Assembly (NCBI RefSeq): GCF_902806685.2
Contig: NC_048543.1
Span: 4,134,106 to 4,198,105 of the forward strand
Origin: Maniola hyperantus
Taxonomy: Eukaryota > Arthropoda > Insecta > Lepidoptera > Nymphalidae
Length of the DNA: 64,000 bases
Direction: 5' to 3'
Positions 1 to 9,449 of this stretch are shown piece by piece; within the stretch, counting starts at the first letter, position 1, and each line of letters opens with the position of its first letter. The position numbers were made by a program, and so were the translations under genes. The notes under the pieces were generated by a model, which was not told where the DNA came from, searched no databases, and saw only the letters and a program-made list of their open reading frames with translations.

Positions 1-494
1 GCGTTAGGGGTAAATGAATCAAGTCTGAATCATAATGGCCGTGACATTACGAAGACCATAACATCAAGATTGCGATTTGACCCTTTTTGTCACGCAACAG
101 ACAAATTATACACAATCTTCGAAGGAGAAAACTACAGCTGCTAATTTTCAAAATAAGTTCCGGTAGGTACCTCCTATCGATGCAATTTGTGATTACACAA
201 AATACTGACCATATTTTGCGATGCAACATAATAAATGGACTGAGAGCTAGCGCATGCCAGACCTTCCTTATTTTATAAAAGCTGAAAGTTTCTCTGGCTG
301 CGTATTGTCTCTAACACTAGGAGGAACGTTTGTTTCGATGTTTGTTTCTCTCTCTAAACAGCTGTAGGTGGTGTAAATTACAATGTGTAAGGTGGTAGAA
401 TACACGATACTGTAATACATACTAACAACTAACTTCTATATATACATTCACAAATGAATAAATAATTGAATTATGAATTAGGCTTTGTGGAGGG
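1..494. other. left flank, no gene seen
   Basis: AT-rich host sequence with stops in all frames and no recognisable motif. If the nompC reading is right, this is part of nompC intron 2, left of the integrated virus. No ankyrin-repeat exon could be found here on the minus strand. Confidence 0.5.
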
Positions 495-725
495 TTAAGA
501 GTTAAGACGTCGTCGGCCTTCTATTTTTTGGAGTTATGTGCGTTTTAAGCAATTATTAAATATCTGCTTCGGTGAAGGAAACCTGCATGCCTGAGAGTTC
601 CCCATAATGTTTTTAAAGGTGTGTGAAATCTGCCAATCTGCACTGGGCCAGGGTGGTGGACTAGGTATGGCCTAAATCTTTCTCATTTTGAGAGGAGACC
701 CGTGCTCAGTAGTGGGCTGGCGATG
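495..725 (+). repeat. tRNA-derived SINE copy (family A), degenerate
   Basis: Carries the body shared with many later copies: the block around GTGCGTTTTAAGCAATTA, the AGGAAACCTGCATGCCTGAGAG block, and the GAGAGGAGACCCGTGCTCAGTAG tail region. The tRNA-like head is eroded. Better copies lie at 19084-19400, 35639-35964 and 60404-60708. Confidence 0.75.
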
Positions 726-843
726 TATTCGTCATGATAACTTCTAACTCAATACATAATTACAAAGTTGCAGTCTCCGTTATTATCCAATTTGGATAAA
801 CCAACTTTTTTTTACTTTTGGATTGTCTTCACGTGGAACAAAG

Positions 844-849
844 GTTGTA
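844..849. repeat. candidate target-site duplication, left
   Basis: GTTGTA directly abuts the left element end (AGTAGCTATA). CTTGTA lies one base past the right end, at 18093-18098. Polintons make 6-bp duplications. The match here is 5 of 6, so it may be an aged duplication or coincidence. Confidence 0.4.
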
Positions 850-1339
850 AGTAGCTATAATATGGGGATTCCAGGCCACATCCTGTGCAGGGTAAAATGA
901 GCTTTATGATGTGTGTTGTTAGAGTTGAGTTTAGGTTGTGTAATGTGTGAAATGGGACGATTTCGTGATATTGTCCATTAGTAGAGCTCTCTCGTGGTGT
1001 GTGTTGTATGGTGTGGGGGGTCAGATGGTCTGGTTTGACGTCACGCGTTGTAAATTTGTAAGGTGGTTTTTGTATTCCAGACCATGGGCTAGTGTCGTAG
1101 AGCTCTCGCCTGGTGTGTGTTAGTATGGTGTGGGGGGGGGTCAGATGGTCTGGTGTTGAAAAATCTGTAAGGCATGCGTTGTAAATTTGTAAGGCGGCAT
1201 TCCAGAGCAGCGCCGCGCCGGAGACCGCTGACGCCGCGCCGCGTCACTACTGAGCATGTTGGTGTCTGTGACGTCATGCGTTGTAAATTTGTAAGGCGGT
1301 TCTCGCATTCCAGACCAGCGTGGGCAGCGTCGCGCCGGA
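850..1339 (+). repeat. left terminal inverted repeat of the Polinton
   Basis: About 490 bp, nearly identical to the reverse complement of 17605-18091. The visible differences are a few extra G in a homopolymer and scattered bases near the inner end. It contains three copies of GCGTTGTAAATTTGTAAGG (near 1045, 1176 and 1278), two copies of GGGGTCAGATGGTCTGGT, and two TGACGTCA palindromes (1036-1043 and 1269-1276). The near identity of the two repeats argues for a young insertion or gene conversion between the ends. Confidence 0.95.
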
Positions 1340-1426
1340 CTACATGGTCTAGTTCCCAGAGGAGCTTATCGCTGTTGGCCCTGTGTGCGTGTGGGGTATT
1401 TATTCGAGGAGCGGGGGACTGGCGGC

Positions 1427-2008
1427 ATGATAGAACGGTTGTGCGTGCGCGCATGCATACATATTATGGAGCATCATCGTTATAATAGTTCAAAACCGAT
1501 GATAGATCAGCAGCTGGATCCATCACCGCCGCCGCCGCCGCTCGCTTCACCCGAGCATAGAGACACACCGCCGCAGCTTCCTCAGCAGCAGCAGCAGCAC
1601 TATACAATGAGAGTGATTGATGTTGGTGCTAGTGAAAGAAGAAAAGCGGCATTATTTGCAGTGGCTTCGGCGGCGCTGATGGCTGAGGGAGGAGTAGGAC
1701 GAGATGAGTGTGGATCGGAAATGAATAGGCGGGTGTTTTATCCCGCATGTTTGTATCCCATATTCAGTTCGAAAGTGAGTCGATTACACACGTATGAAGA
1801 TTGGCCCATGCGTATGCGTCAAAGGCCTCAGGAGCTCGCCGAAGCGGGATTTTTTTATACGGGTCGCGGTGACATGACTCAATGTTTTCATTGTGGGGGT
1901 GGGTTGAGACATTGGGAGGACACTGACGACCCGTGGCGGCAGCATGCAAAGTGGTTTGGTGGATGTGGTTATCTAAAGGCGAAGCGTAATGAAATGTTGC
2001 GACGTTAA
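1427..2008 (+). CDS. single-BIR IAP-like protein (putative apoptosis inhibitor)
   Basis: The C-terminal ~80 residues form a full BIR domain. RLHTYEDWP opens it, followed by LAEAGFFYTGRGD and the zinc site CFHC...H...C with WEDTDDPW between the ligands. BIR domains bind caspases or IAP antagonists, and baculoviruses use them to block insect cell death. No RING finger follows, so it lacks a ubiquitin-ligase module. The N-terminal part is low complexity (Pro-rich and Gln-rich runs) and then an Ala-rich stretch. The first ATG in frame is at 1427; later ATGs, such as the one near 1466, are possible, so the N-terminus is uncertain. It is the leftmost gene, just inside the terminal repeat, and convergent with the polymerase. 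Whether it came from the host or another virus is not visible here. Confidence 0.88.
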   Translation: MIERLCVRACIHIMEHHRYNSSKPMIDQQLDPSPPPPPLASPEHRDTPPQLPQQQQQHYTMRVIDVGASERRKAALFAVASAALMAEGGVGRDECGSEMNRRVFYPACLYPIFSSKVSRLHTYEDWPMRMRQRPQELAEAGFFYTGRGDMTQCFHCGGGLRHWEDTDDPWRQHAKWFGGCGYLKAKRNEMLRR

Positions 2009-2148
2009 TATATTATTTCACACAAATAATGTGTGTGCGTGCGAATGTGTCTAAAAGCGAAGCGAATTGTATAATCTATGTGAATGCTATGGGATTGTTG
2101 AAAAATAAAAAATAAAAAATTGTTTTAAAAAAGTGTATATATTTCTTA

Positions 2149-5100
2149 TTATATTATTTTATAATGCCCCCAAGCTAGTGTATTTACATTGTCCTGGCTG
2201 ATGAATCGTTTATCATCGTCGCTAGACAGGATTTTTTTTCTTTTTATTTGAGTGAATACATTGTGCTTATCGCTAGTGAACGTGTACATATTGTCATACT
2301 TAACATAGTTAGAATCTAAAGCTATTCTATAATTTTCAAAATGTAATTTTCTCACTATAGCCGCGGAGGTGCCTTTATTTTTTTTTACAGTTAAATCACC
2401 CTGTAAAATATAACTATACATTTTTGATCTTAAACCTATGAACTCTTCGATGATGTGTCCATTGTTTTCATCTTTCATGAGTCCAATCACTTTCTTATTT
2501 ACTAGGGGGAGGTTATAAATATTGTTTTGTGGAAAATCCGAGGTGTCGAATTTGGTGTCCAAGTCGTGTCTAATATCTTCGTAGAAATTTGACGTTTTAA
2601 TTTGGTAAATAAACGAGTCGGTATCCGTGTAGAGCAATTGTACATTGTTTTTATATTTAGGTTGCATGTACGAGTAGTGGAACTCGTACATGAGCTGTTT
2701 TGAGATTTCCAGTACACTGAATCCCACATAGATTGGTTTATTATACAATATTTTTGTTTTGTTCATTTGCACAGCTGCAAAATTTTCCGAGAAGACTTTA
2801 CAGCTGTGAAAATTGGGGCGAGCGATGTATCTCTCTGCGCCGTATTTACATTTACGTTTTGTTTTCACATCACTCCACACGGTGCAGAGTTTGACATCGA
2901 CCCGTTTGGCTACATTTTCTATTGTCTTCCCAAACACTGAGTTTATCATCAATTTAAAGAAGCATCGCTCAAACGAGTTTTCCGCTAGTGTTCTTTTTCT
3001 AGTGTTTAATTCAATGTAGGGTTTGAGCCATGCCGATTGATGGAAAGACAATATTCTATGGATTTTCTTACAAACTAAACCATATTCTATACATTGTTTC
3101 AAGTTTATATAGTGCATTACATAATTATGTTTGTCGGTGAGTGTTAGTAAAAGTTTTTTATTTTTACCGTTAGGTGGTTTTTTTGTTTCCGCACAAAATG
3201 GATAGTCGTTGTGTAAATCGTGTAGCGATTGTGGATACTCCAAGTCCACTTCCAAAATATATCCTATATCTGAATCGGCGTGTTGCGCCAATATATCAAA
3301 CGAGGCGACATCACTATCCGATAACCAAACAAAGTTGCCGTATGGTAAAAATTGACTCATTGCATAACCGTACAAATTGTTGACGTCCAAGTACACGATG
3401 AAATTGCTTTCATCTGCAGTGGTGGTGGTGGTGGTGGTGGTGGTTGGATTTGTGAAGCTATTGGTGGCTTTGGCGTGTCTTTTGACAACTTGACTTACTC
3501 CACCCCGAATACCGGATTGTAAAAATTGTATAATTTCATAATCGGTCAAAAGTTCAAGGTTTACACCCGTCTGCTTTAACATGGCATCCCACGAAAGACC
3601 GGGTGCCGTTAAATATCTACACGGGTCCAGTGTATAAGAGGTTAGACAAATATTGCGGAAATTTTCAAACACTTCAGCCAACAATAAAACGTCAGTTTTC
3701 AAGTATAAATCTCAATATTCACCCAAAGTATTGATATTGAATTCATTCCATATTGTTTGCGCGTGTGTGTAATCGTTATCGGAAACATGCGTCTGTGTTA
3801 ATGCACTATAAAATAATTGTTTTTCAGGCAGTGACTCGTCATCGAGCCTACCCCAACAATCGACATACTCGTACGGATAAACGCCTTTGCGCGTTAAAAG
3901 ATTCATTTGATGGGGGTTTTTAAAATATCGGGACAGTATTTGAAATTGACTAGCTGACAAATTTTTCACCAATTTATCCAAACTGGTGGACATGAATTTA
4001 AACGAGTCTACAAAACGGATGTTGATTGTTGTGCTAGTAGGACCGCTCTCATCATCATCATCATCATCATTATCTTTAGCTTTAAAACATAATTTTTGAC
4101 TGAATGAAATATATTTTTCTTTATGTAGTGGAATGCATTCAATACGCTCCCCACCTCTTGCGGCCAACTCCTTAATAAATAAATGACTATCGTATCCGGT
4201 TAAATTATGAAAAAAAATAGGGATATAATTAGGTAGGGTGTATTTCAAATTGCATTGTTGGTGTGCTACACCCCTAATTTTCCCGGTAAGGTGACAATGA
4301 TCAATCACTTTTTCATCTGTTGCTAATAATACCTGTTCACAAATATGACAGTGAGACGACGACGACGACGACGACGCATTGTCTTCTAATATTTTTATAC
4401 TTTCGGTTTTATCATATGGAATAATTTTAGAGTAAATATCGGCTATACGACTCGCGTCACTATATATGTTATCAACAAATTTTATGACGCAGTCTTCACC
4501 GCGGTATGTTACGAACTTTGATAACGCGTCACTGTAATTACAATGAATGTAATATGCGAATGCGCAAGGTATGTGCTCGTGAGAATAATATGTGTTTTTC
4601 ATTTCATTTGTTTTAAGCGGTTTTAAAATTGATTCGAAATCGGCATAAATGACAAACGGCACCGACAGCTGGTGGCTATAATTTTTAAAACTTAAATACC
4701 TGTCATCGGCAGAAGGCACTTCTATTAGAGTTTTCTGACATCCCAAAGTTGTGTGACGTTGAAGTTTACACTCACTCGTAAAATTTTGCAAACAACCATT
4801 ACAGAAAAAAATTTTATTCTTATGACTAGTGATTTGAGCGCGCAACAAACGGGACATATTTTTTATATAACAATAATGGGATTTATTATTAGAGTAGCCC
4901 TCCTCATAATACAATAGATTTACATGTCGATTGTAGGGTTTCGCCTGTGATATGTAGAGGGGTGCAATTATTTTGAATTTATTATTTTCAATCCCGTAAA
5001 CGTTCACGTTGATTTCATTCATGATTTCGAACCGTTTAATGCCCCCAATCGATACGGGTAAATCTATTGTAGACGTTTTGAGGAGCGTCTCATAGTGCGG

Positions 5101-5766
5101 ATATGAGGATACACGATCCGAGTGTGAGCCGGCCGGACGAAGGGCACTCGTCACGGCCCAAAAAAAGCACGCATTGTCCTTGTTCTTCACGTTCACACAC
5201 GCGTTTTTATTTTTAATCCATGCTGGAAGTGGAATGTAGGAGGAGCCACCCTTTAATGGCACATATTTATTAATATTAACCTCCAAAAATTCGATTTTCT
5301 CCAAGCTCCAACCGCTGTCCCTCTCTTGAAACTCACCACATTTGCTTATAATTTTGGCGCACACATCCTCATAGTATAACGATAGATCCGATGAATTTTG
5401 CAAATGAACATTTCTCGTGTTAAATGATTTCAAATCTTTTGCAACTTCATCTCCTTTTATTAGAACATACGTGCAAAAAAGTTCCAAATTTGCTTTAATA
5501 TTAATATGTTCCGCACACTCCATTTTCAATAATTGTTTCACTTTGTTGGCAACCCTTTTTAAGTACACGTCCGGCGTTAATGTACTTGATGCGGAGCCAT
5601 TTATTCGGTAACTTATTATCCGACATTTGAATGCTGAATTCACCACATACGTGAAATAATCTTCACCGTCATTTTGTTTGCACAACAACTTGTGACGTTT
5701 GGTGCGTGAATGAGCAATAAGTCGATTGCTTGCAACTTCGACATTACAAAATGGACATTCATACAT
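2149..5766 (-). CDS. protein-primed DNA polymerase B, broken by one in-frame stop
   Basis: Replicates the linear element genome using a terminal-protein primer, as in adenovirus and phi29-like systems. It starts at ATG 5766. A C2H2-like finger (C4, C7, H19, H25) opens the protein. A Cys/His cluster with CHICEQV...DHCHLTGKIRG...CN resembles the endonuclease-VII-like insert seen in Polinton polymerases. Exonuclease motifs YADFES (near residue 373) and GYDSHLF follow. The polymerase motifs DVNNLYG (A), NSVFGK (B) and YTDTDSF (C) are all present. Total length is about 1200 codons, normal for the family. One TGA at 3712-3714 interrupts the frame between the exonuclease and polymerase halves. The frame is unchanged on both sides, so this is a nonsense change (or sequencing error), not a frameshift. 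A short Asp run and a Thr run are microsatellite expansions. Confidence 0.95.
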
Positions 5767-5937
5767 TTTGGCGGCGACGGCGCGGTGAAAAAACGAATGT
5801 TATTCACACGACGGTGGCGGCGGCTCTCTCCTCCTCCACAACTATGATTAGTTTTAGACAGTTATACATATTATATACAAGCGGTAGGGGGCAGTATCGA
5901 GATGTATATTATTGTGTGTGTGGTGCAGTATTATTAT
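5767..5937. other. polymerase upstream region
   Basis: Non-coding spacer before the polymerase start. It contains a GC-rich stretch, then an AT-rich TATATAAT-like motif on the minus strand near 5870-5880, about 100 bases upstream of the ATG. This could be a promoter. Confidence 0.35.
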
Positions 5938-6075
5938 TTAATTGCTGTATACACGCACCACAATAACTGCCGTTTTTTTAGTCCATCTACATAGAATTTT
6001 ATGCCGCACCGTCTGCGAATGTGAAATTAAATTATTGTTTTCCACCTCAACATTGCAAAATTGACATTTATACAT
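5938..6075 (-). CDS. 45-residue zinc-finger ORF duplicating the polymerase N-terminus
   Basis: Begins MYKCQFCNVEVENN and keeps the C-x2-C...H...H spacing of the polymerase start (MYECPFCNVEVASN). It then runs about 20 unrelated residues to a stop. It sits directly upstream of the polymerase in the same orientation. It is either a partial tandem duplication of the polymerase 5' end or a separate small zinc-finger protein. No other part of the polymerase is repeated here. Too short for certainty, but the similarity over the first ~26 residues is clear. Confidence 0.55.
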   Translation of the reverse strand: MYKCQFCNVEVENNNLISHSQTVRHKILCRWTKKTAVIVVRVYSN

Positions 6076-6464
6076 TTTGCGTACAAGTTAATGAAAAAAA
6101 CTAGTAGTTAGGTAGGTAGGTAGGTAGGTAGGTAGGTACTTGGGTAGGTGGCTAGCTAACACCGTTATTGGTACACTGTCGGCTCGCAACTAAGTTGTAT
6201 TCCCAGTTGTTTGAGGATTATACATATATATAGTCATATGACATATGTAGGTGTGTAATTTTGCAATGATGCCACTCTGCATAATATAATAGGAGCGGGA
6301 TAACATACATTTAATTTCGTCAGGTTATACCGCGGTAAAGGCAGGATGTTGTGGTTTGTCAAATGATAATAATATTATTGTATTCAAAATAGAGAAGAAA
6401 TAAATAGGTCACAATAATAATTAATAGAATTACATTTTAATTTAATTAAACGTACAAAATTTTA
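6076..6464. other. non-coding spacer with (GTAG)n microsatellite
   Basis: About 390 bases without a credible ORF. A perfect GTAG-type tandem repeat lies at about 6109-6138. The rest is AT-rich and includes the downstream region of the minus-strand ORF that ends at 6465. Confidence 0.6.
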
Positions 6465-7190
6465 TCATAATAACAATGAACAATAAAATATATGTTCTAT
6501 GGCATAACATTTGAGTTCATTATCTACAATTGATGTTTTATCGTGCATATTGTCTACAAACGCGTGAGCGTCATACAATGTTTTCACATGGTTTTGCTTG
6601 AAACGTTTCCTAAAGAATTTCATTCGATTCTCATAATAACCTTTGATTTTATGCAAGTGACATAAACGTGAATCGATACAATGCAACAAGTAATTTAAAC
6701 ACTGCCATTCTTCACGATGAATACACATCGATTTCGACTCCCCGTGAATTAGAATGAATTTCTTTTTAATGTTTTCATCGTCGTCGTCGTCGTCGTCGTC
6801 AGACCAGATTACATGATATGTTATTCGTTGCATCATTGATGCCGCTTGCGGTGGAGTGCTGGAATCGGACTCGAAGAAGAACCGCGAGATTTCAGAGGCG
6901 TTCTCCACAATGATTGCATCCCATTCGTTTTTAGTTAGTGTAATTTGATCACCAATGTTAACGGCCACATCCAATAGTTCCTCGTTGACACTAATTCGAC
7001 CCGATGGCTTTAGAAATGTCGTTATATGCGATATCACAGAGCTGCAGGTGACGTCACCGCTGCCGCCACCATTCGTAATATGATAGACATTCTTGCAAAG
7101 TTCAAAGTGCTGCTGCTGAGGTGATGATGATGATGATGACGTCGGAATCGATGGCGTGTACGAGGGAAATGTGAAGTAGCCGCTGTACAT
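6465..7190 (-). CDS. Polinton ORF of unknown function
   Basis: About 241 residues from ATG 7190; the open frame extends further upstream without an ATG. An N-terminal Ser and Gln run and an eight-Asp run are repeat expansions. Two segments look alike: a hydrophobic strand followed by a Trp-containing helix (LTKNEWDAIIV near residue 90 and CIHREEWQCLNYLL near 160). This layout weakly recalls the PC4-type ssDNA-binding fold (ISLT..EW..L). That is a guess from pattern only. A TATAAA-like box lies at 7243-7250 on this strand. It follows the capsid gene in the same orientation. Confidence 0.7.
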   Translation of the reverse strand: MYSGYFTFPSYTPSIPTSSSSSSPQQQHFELCKNVYHITNGGGSGDVTCSSVISHITTFLKPSGRISVNEELLDVAVNIGDQITLTKNEWDAIIVENASEISRFFFESDSSTPPQAASMMQRITYHVIWSDDDDDDDDENIKKKFILIHGESKSMCIHREEWQCLNYLLHCIDSRLCHLHKIKGYYENRMKFFRKRFKQNHVKTLYDAHAFVDNMHDKTSIVDNELKCYAIEHIFYCSLLL

Positions 7191-7247
7191 CCTGCCGCTA
7201 TGCACGTTAAAAATCAACTATCTGGATATCGGCTTTATCGTGCAGTT

Positions 7248-8456
7248 TTATAAAGCTGTAATTTTTCTAACTGTTTTCGTTAGAACAGTATATTCAAACA
7301 GAGAGTCATAAATGATCAGACAGTAGGCGCTCGTGTCGACGGGTACCGTTTTCTTGAACTCTAATTCCAATTTGATATCGATCCCCCCACCCACGCCCGA
7401 ACGGAGAGTGTCAGATTGCCTGGAACAATCGATTACGACCAAGGGGGTTTTTGTTTTAAAATGCGGCGGATTTATTTGTACATTGGGATTGATGACACCA
7501 TAATAGGATCTTTTAAAATTGATAAACGACTCGTATAGAACCGCATACATGCCCTTTTCAAAGTCGTTGCAGAACGAGTCGTATGGGTAGTACTGAGAAT
7601 TGAGATACAAACGTGCATTATAGAAATTGGTGTGATCGAATAGGCTCTTATCTTTGGTCGCATCATTGTTTCGCGAATGCTGGAATCCGATTATAACGAA
7701 ACGCGGTTTCTCCAACTGAGTGGCCGTTTTCACGGTCCACACGTGTTTTTGAGACGCCGGCAATACCGGATACTCGTAAAGATCCCACGAGCGGAAAGAG
7801 ATTGCAATGGGGATGTTCGTCTCCATGTACTTTAACATGTTTAGTTTTTCCCTATCGGAAACTTTGATTATAGGCATACGCCACGCTATCCGAGTTATAT
7901 CAACGGTGATTGTTTTAGTTGCATCCTTGGTGAGTGCACAATTCAAATTTGTAGAGCTTCGATTTAAAATCAACTCGTGTTTCGCATTAATTATCACTTT
8001 TTTATAGTCCTCGGCGAATCCCAACAGGTGGCTGAGTGGAACGGTGAAACAGAACTCTCCATCCAGTTCTTTGAAACCTGAAACATTCCAACCGCTATTC
8101 TCCAAAGCGTCAGCCTCCTCGCTGCCGTAGGACAGCAATCCTTTCATGGTGGTGGTGATACCGCAGTTTTTCGTTCTATCAATCTCCACGCCGTTCAATT
8201 CGTAGCGGATGTCTTGGAACAGGTGGGCCGGTGCATTGTTGACGAAAGACGATGATTTTGTGGTAGTACCTTCAATTATCAGCTGACTTTCGCAAGGTAA
8301 CACAATTTGATCTTGATCATTGATTCTGATACGAATCTCATCATTATTCTTATACGATTCGCTGTACGGCAAATAGGTATGGTACTCGATTGCCTCTATA
8401 CTATCATCGATCACCACACTGTTTCCTATATCTAAAATATCCGATGTCAAAGCCAT
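7248..8456 (-). CDS. major capsid protein (double jelly-roll type)
   Basis: 402 residues from ATG 8456. The region FQDIRYELNGVEIDRTKNCG followed by a KGLLSY block is typical of insect Polinton major capsid proteins, which form trimeric double-jelly-roll capsomers like adenovirus hexon. It lies directly after the small MGQC ORF and the penton gene, the standard order for virion genes. The reading frame is intact and the protein is mostly predicted beta-strand with no membrane segment. Low-complexity runs, common in its neighbours, are absent, which fits strong structural constraint. Assignment rests on family recognition and gene order, not on a structure search. Confidence 0.88.
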   Translation of the reverse strand: MALTSDILDIGNSVVIDDSIEAIEYHTYLPYSESYKNNDEIRIRINDQDQIVLPCESQLIIEGTTTKSSSFVNNAPAHLFQDIRYELNGVEIDRTKNCGITTTMKGLLSYGSEEADALENSGWNVSGFKELDGEFCFTVPLSHLLGFAEDYKKVIINAKHELILNRSSTNLNCALTKDATKTITVDITRIAWRMPIIKVSDREKLNMLKYMETNIPIAISFRSWDLYEYPVLPASQKHVWTVKTATQLEKPRFVIIGFQHSRNNDATKDKSLFDHTNFYNARLYLNSQYYPYDSFCNDFEKGMYAVLYESFINFKRSYYGVINPNVQINPPHFKTKTPLVVIDCSRQSDTLRSGVGGGIDIKLELEFKKTVPVDTSAYCLIIYDSLFEYTVLTKTVRKITAL

Positions 8457-8457
8457 A

Positions 8458-8628
8458 TTATTTGAGCTTTAGTCCGAGTGACTGTAAAAACAATGCGTTA
8501 TCTCTGCTCAGTCTTTTCGATAACCGTTGTTGTTGTTGTTGTTTACCAACACACGGTGGTGGTGGTGGCGCTGCTGCCGCCACACGTTCCAATTGAGAGT
8601 TGGTTGTGAGACTGTAGCATTGGCCCAT
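8458..8628 (-). CDS. small MGQCYS protein, candidate N-myristoylated
   Basis: 56 residues lying between the penton and capsid genes. An in-frame upstream ATG at 8655 overlaps the penton stop as ATGA. The ATG at 8628 gives MGQCYS, which fits the MGxxxS/T N-myristoylation pattern with an adjacent Cys that could be palmitoylated. A Pro run and a Gln run lie mid-protein, and the C-terminus reads DNALFLQSLGLKLK. From memory, a short ORF with a similar FLxSLGL end occurs at this place in other insect Polintons. A TATAAAAA box at about 8638-8645 lies too close to serve this start and may drive the capsid gene instead. Confidence 0.6.
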   Translation of the reverse strand: MGQCYSLTTNSQLERVAAAAPPPPPCVGKQQQQQRLSKRLSRDNALFLQSLGLKLK

Positions 8629-8651
8629 GGCACTGTCCTTTTTATAGATAA

Positions 8652-9380
8652 TCATCGGTAGTGGGTGGTGGCGGTGATGACTCTTCTTATATGCAAACGT
8701 AATGAAATATTTTCCTTTCTAAAGTTTACCAGGTTGCCCTGCTCGTTGACAATGCGCACTTGAAGGTTTTGAATAGTGTTGTTCACCTTTAGCGGTAAAT
8801 AGATGAGGTTGGGTGGACACTCTATGATTTGAAATCCGGGCGGCACCGTCGGCGAGAATTCGTGCAACACGTGCGATGCTTTGCTGTTTATGAATGAGCC
8901 CTGGACAATATTACACTCCACTCTTATAGTGTTTGTGATAAGAATATTTATCGCTTGATCGGACATGTGCACCCTACCTTTGGGGAGCAGTGATTGGGAG
9001 AAACCGAATATGCTCGCGATACTATGTTTTTTTTCAAAGTGGATATCGTATGTTGGCGAGTAAATCATACACTTCATGGTGTTCGTATTCGCGGCTATAT
9101 CTATTGAGGATTTGAGAACATCACCACCCGACCGCTTCGTCAGCTCTTGCTCCAAGTAGTGGATAATGTTGTCCAGCTCGTATGAGCCTTCCGGCACCGC
9201 GATAACGTTGTCCGCCCCATAATGAAAAAGGTTATTGCTGCTATCCACATTGGGTATAGAGTTGAAAGACTTGAAATAAATCAGAGCGCATTCGTGTTCA
9301 CCCTCGCCTAGCTCTATGGGTGGCAAAAAATCAACATTCAAAGTAGAGTCGACACCGTGAAGCGACAAAGAAATAGACAT
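8652..9380 (-). CDS. penton-type minor capsid protein (single jelly-roll)
   Basis: 242 residues from ATG 9380; the frame continues upstream without ATG. The LIYFKSFNSIPNVDSSNN block, then VPEGSYELDNIIHYLEQEL, is the hallmark of Polinton minor capsid proteins, which form the pentamers at capsid vertices. A TATATATATA motif at 9423-9432, about 45 bases upstream on this strand, supports the 9380 start. It follows the protease and precedes the small MGQC ORF and the major capsid gene, consistent with one late block. The frame is uninterrupted. Confidence 0.87.
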   Translation of the reverse strand: MSISLSLHGVDSTLNVDFLPPIELGEGEHECALIYFKSFNSIPNVDSSNNLFHYGADNVIAVPEGSYELDNIIHYLEQELTKRSGGDVLKSSIDIAANTNTMKCMIYSPTYDIHFEKKHSIASIFGFSQSLLPKGRVHMSDQAINILITNTIRVECNIVQGSFINSKASHVLHEFSPTVPPGFQIIECPPNLIYLPLKVNNTIQNLQVRIVNEQGNLVNFRKENISLRLHIRRVITATTHYR

Positions 9381-9422
9381 TATTACAATGCAACGTGAGG
9401 ATGTGAAATGAAACACCAATCT

Positions 9423-9432
9423 CTATATATAT
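9423..9432 (-). promoter_or_regulatory. TATA-like box for the penton gene
   Basis: A TATATATATA run about 45 bases upstream of the penton ATG at 9380. Position fits a TATA box; there is no other evidence. Confidence 0.4.
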
Positions 9433-9449
9433 ACCTATATAATATTCTT

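Noticed and set aside
1089..1485. Open frames within the left terminal repeat, mirrored at 17585-17852
   Set aside because: They arise from the GC-rich inverted repeat and mirror each other; no protein-like motif.
2813..3383. Plus-strand ORFs opposite the polymerase
   Set aside because: Shadows of the polymerase gene; no independent motif or start signal.
3703..3714. Programmed stop-codon readthrough in the polymerase
   Set aside because: No CTA after TGA and no evident stem-loop; a plain nonsense codon is simpler.
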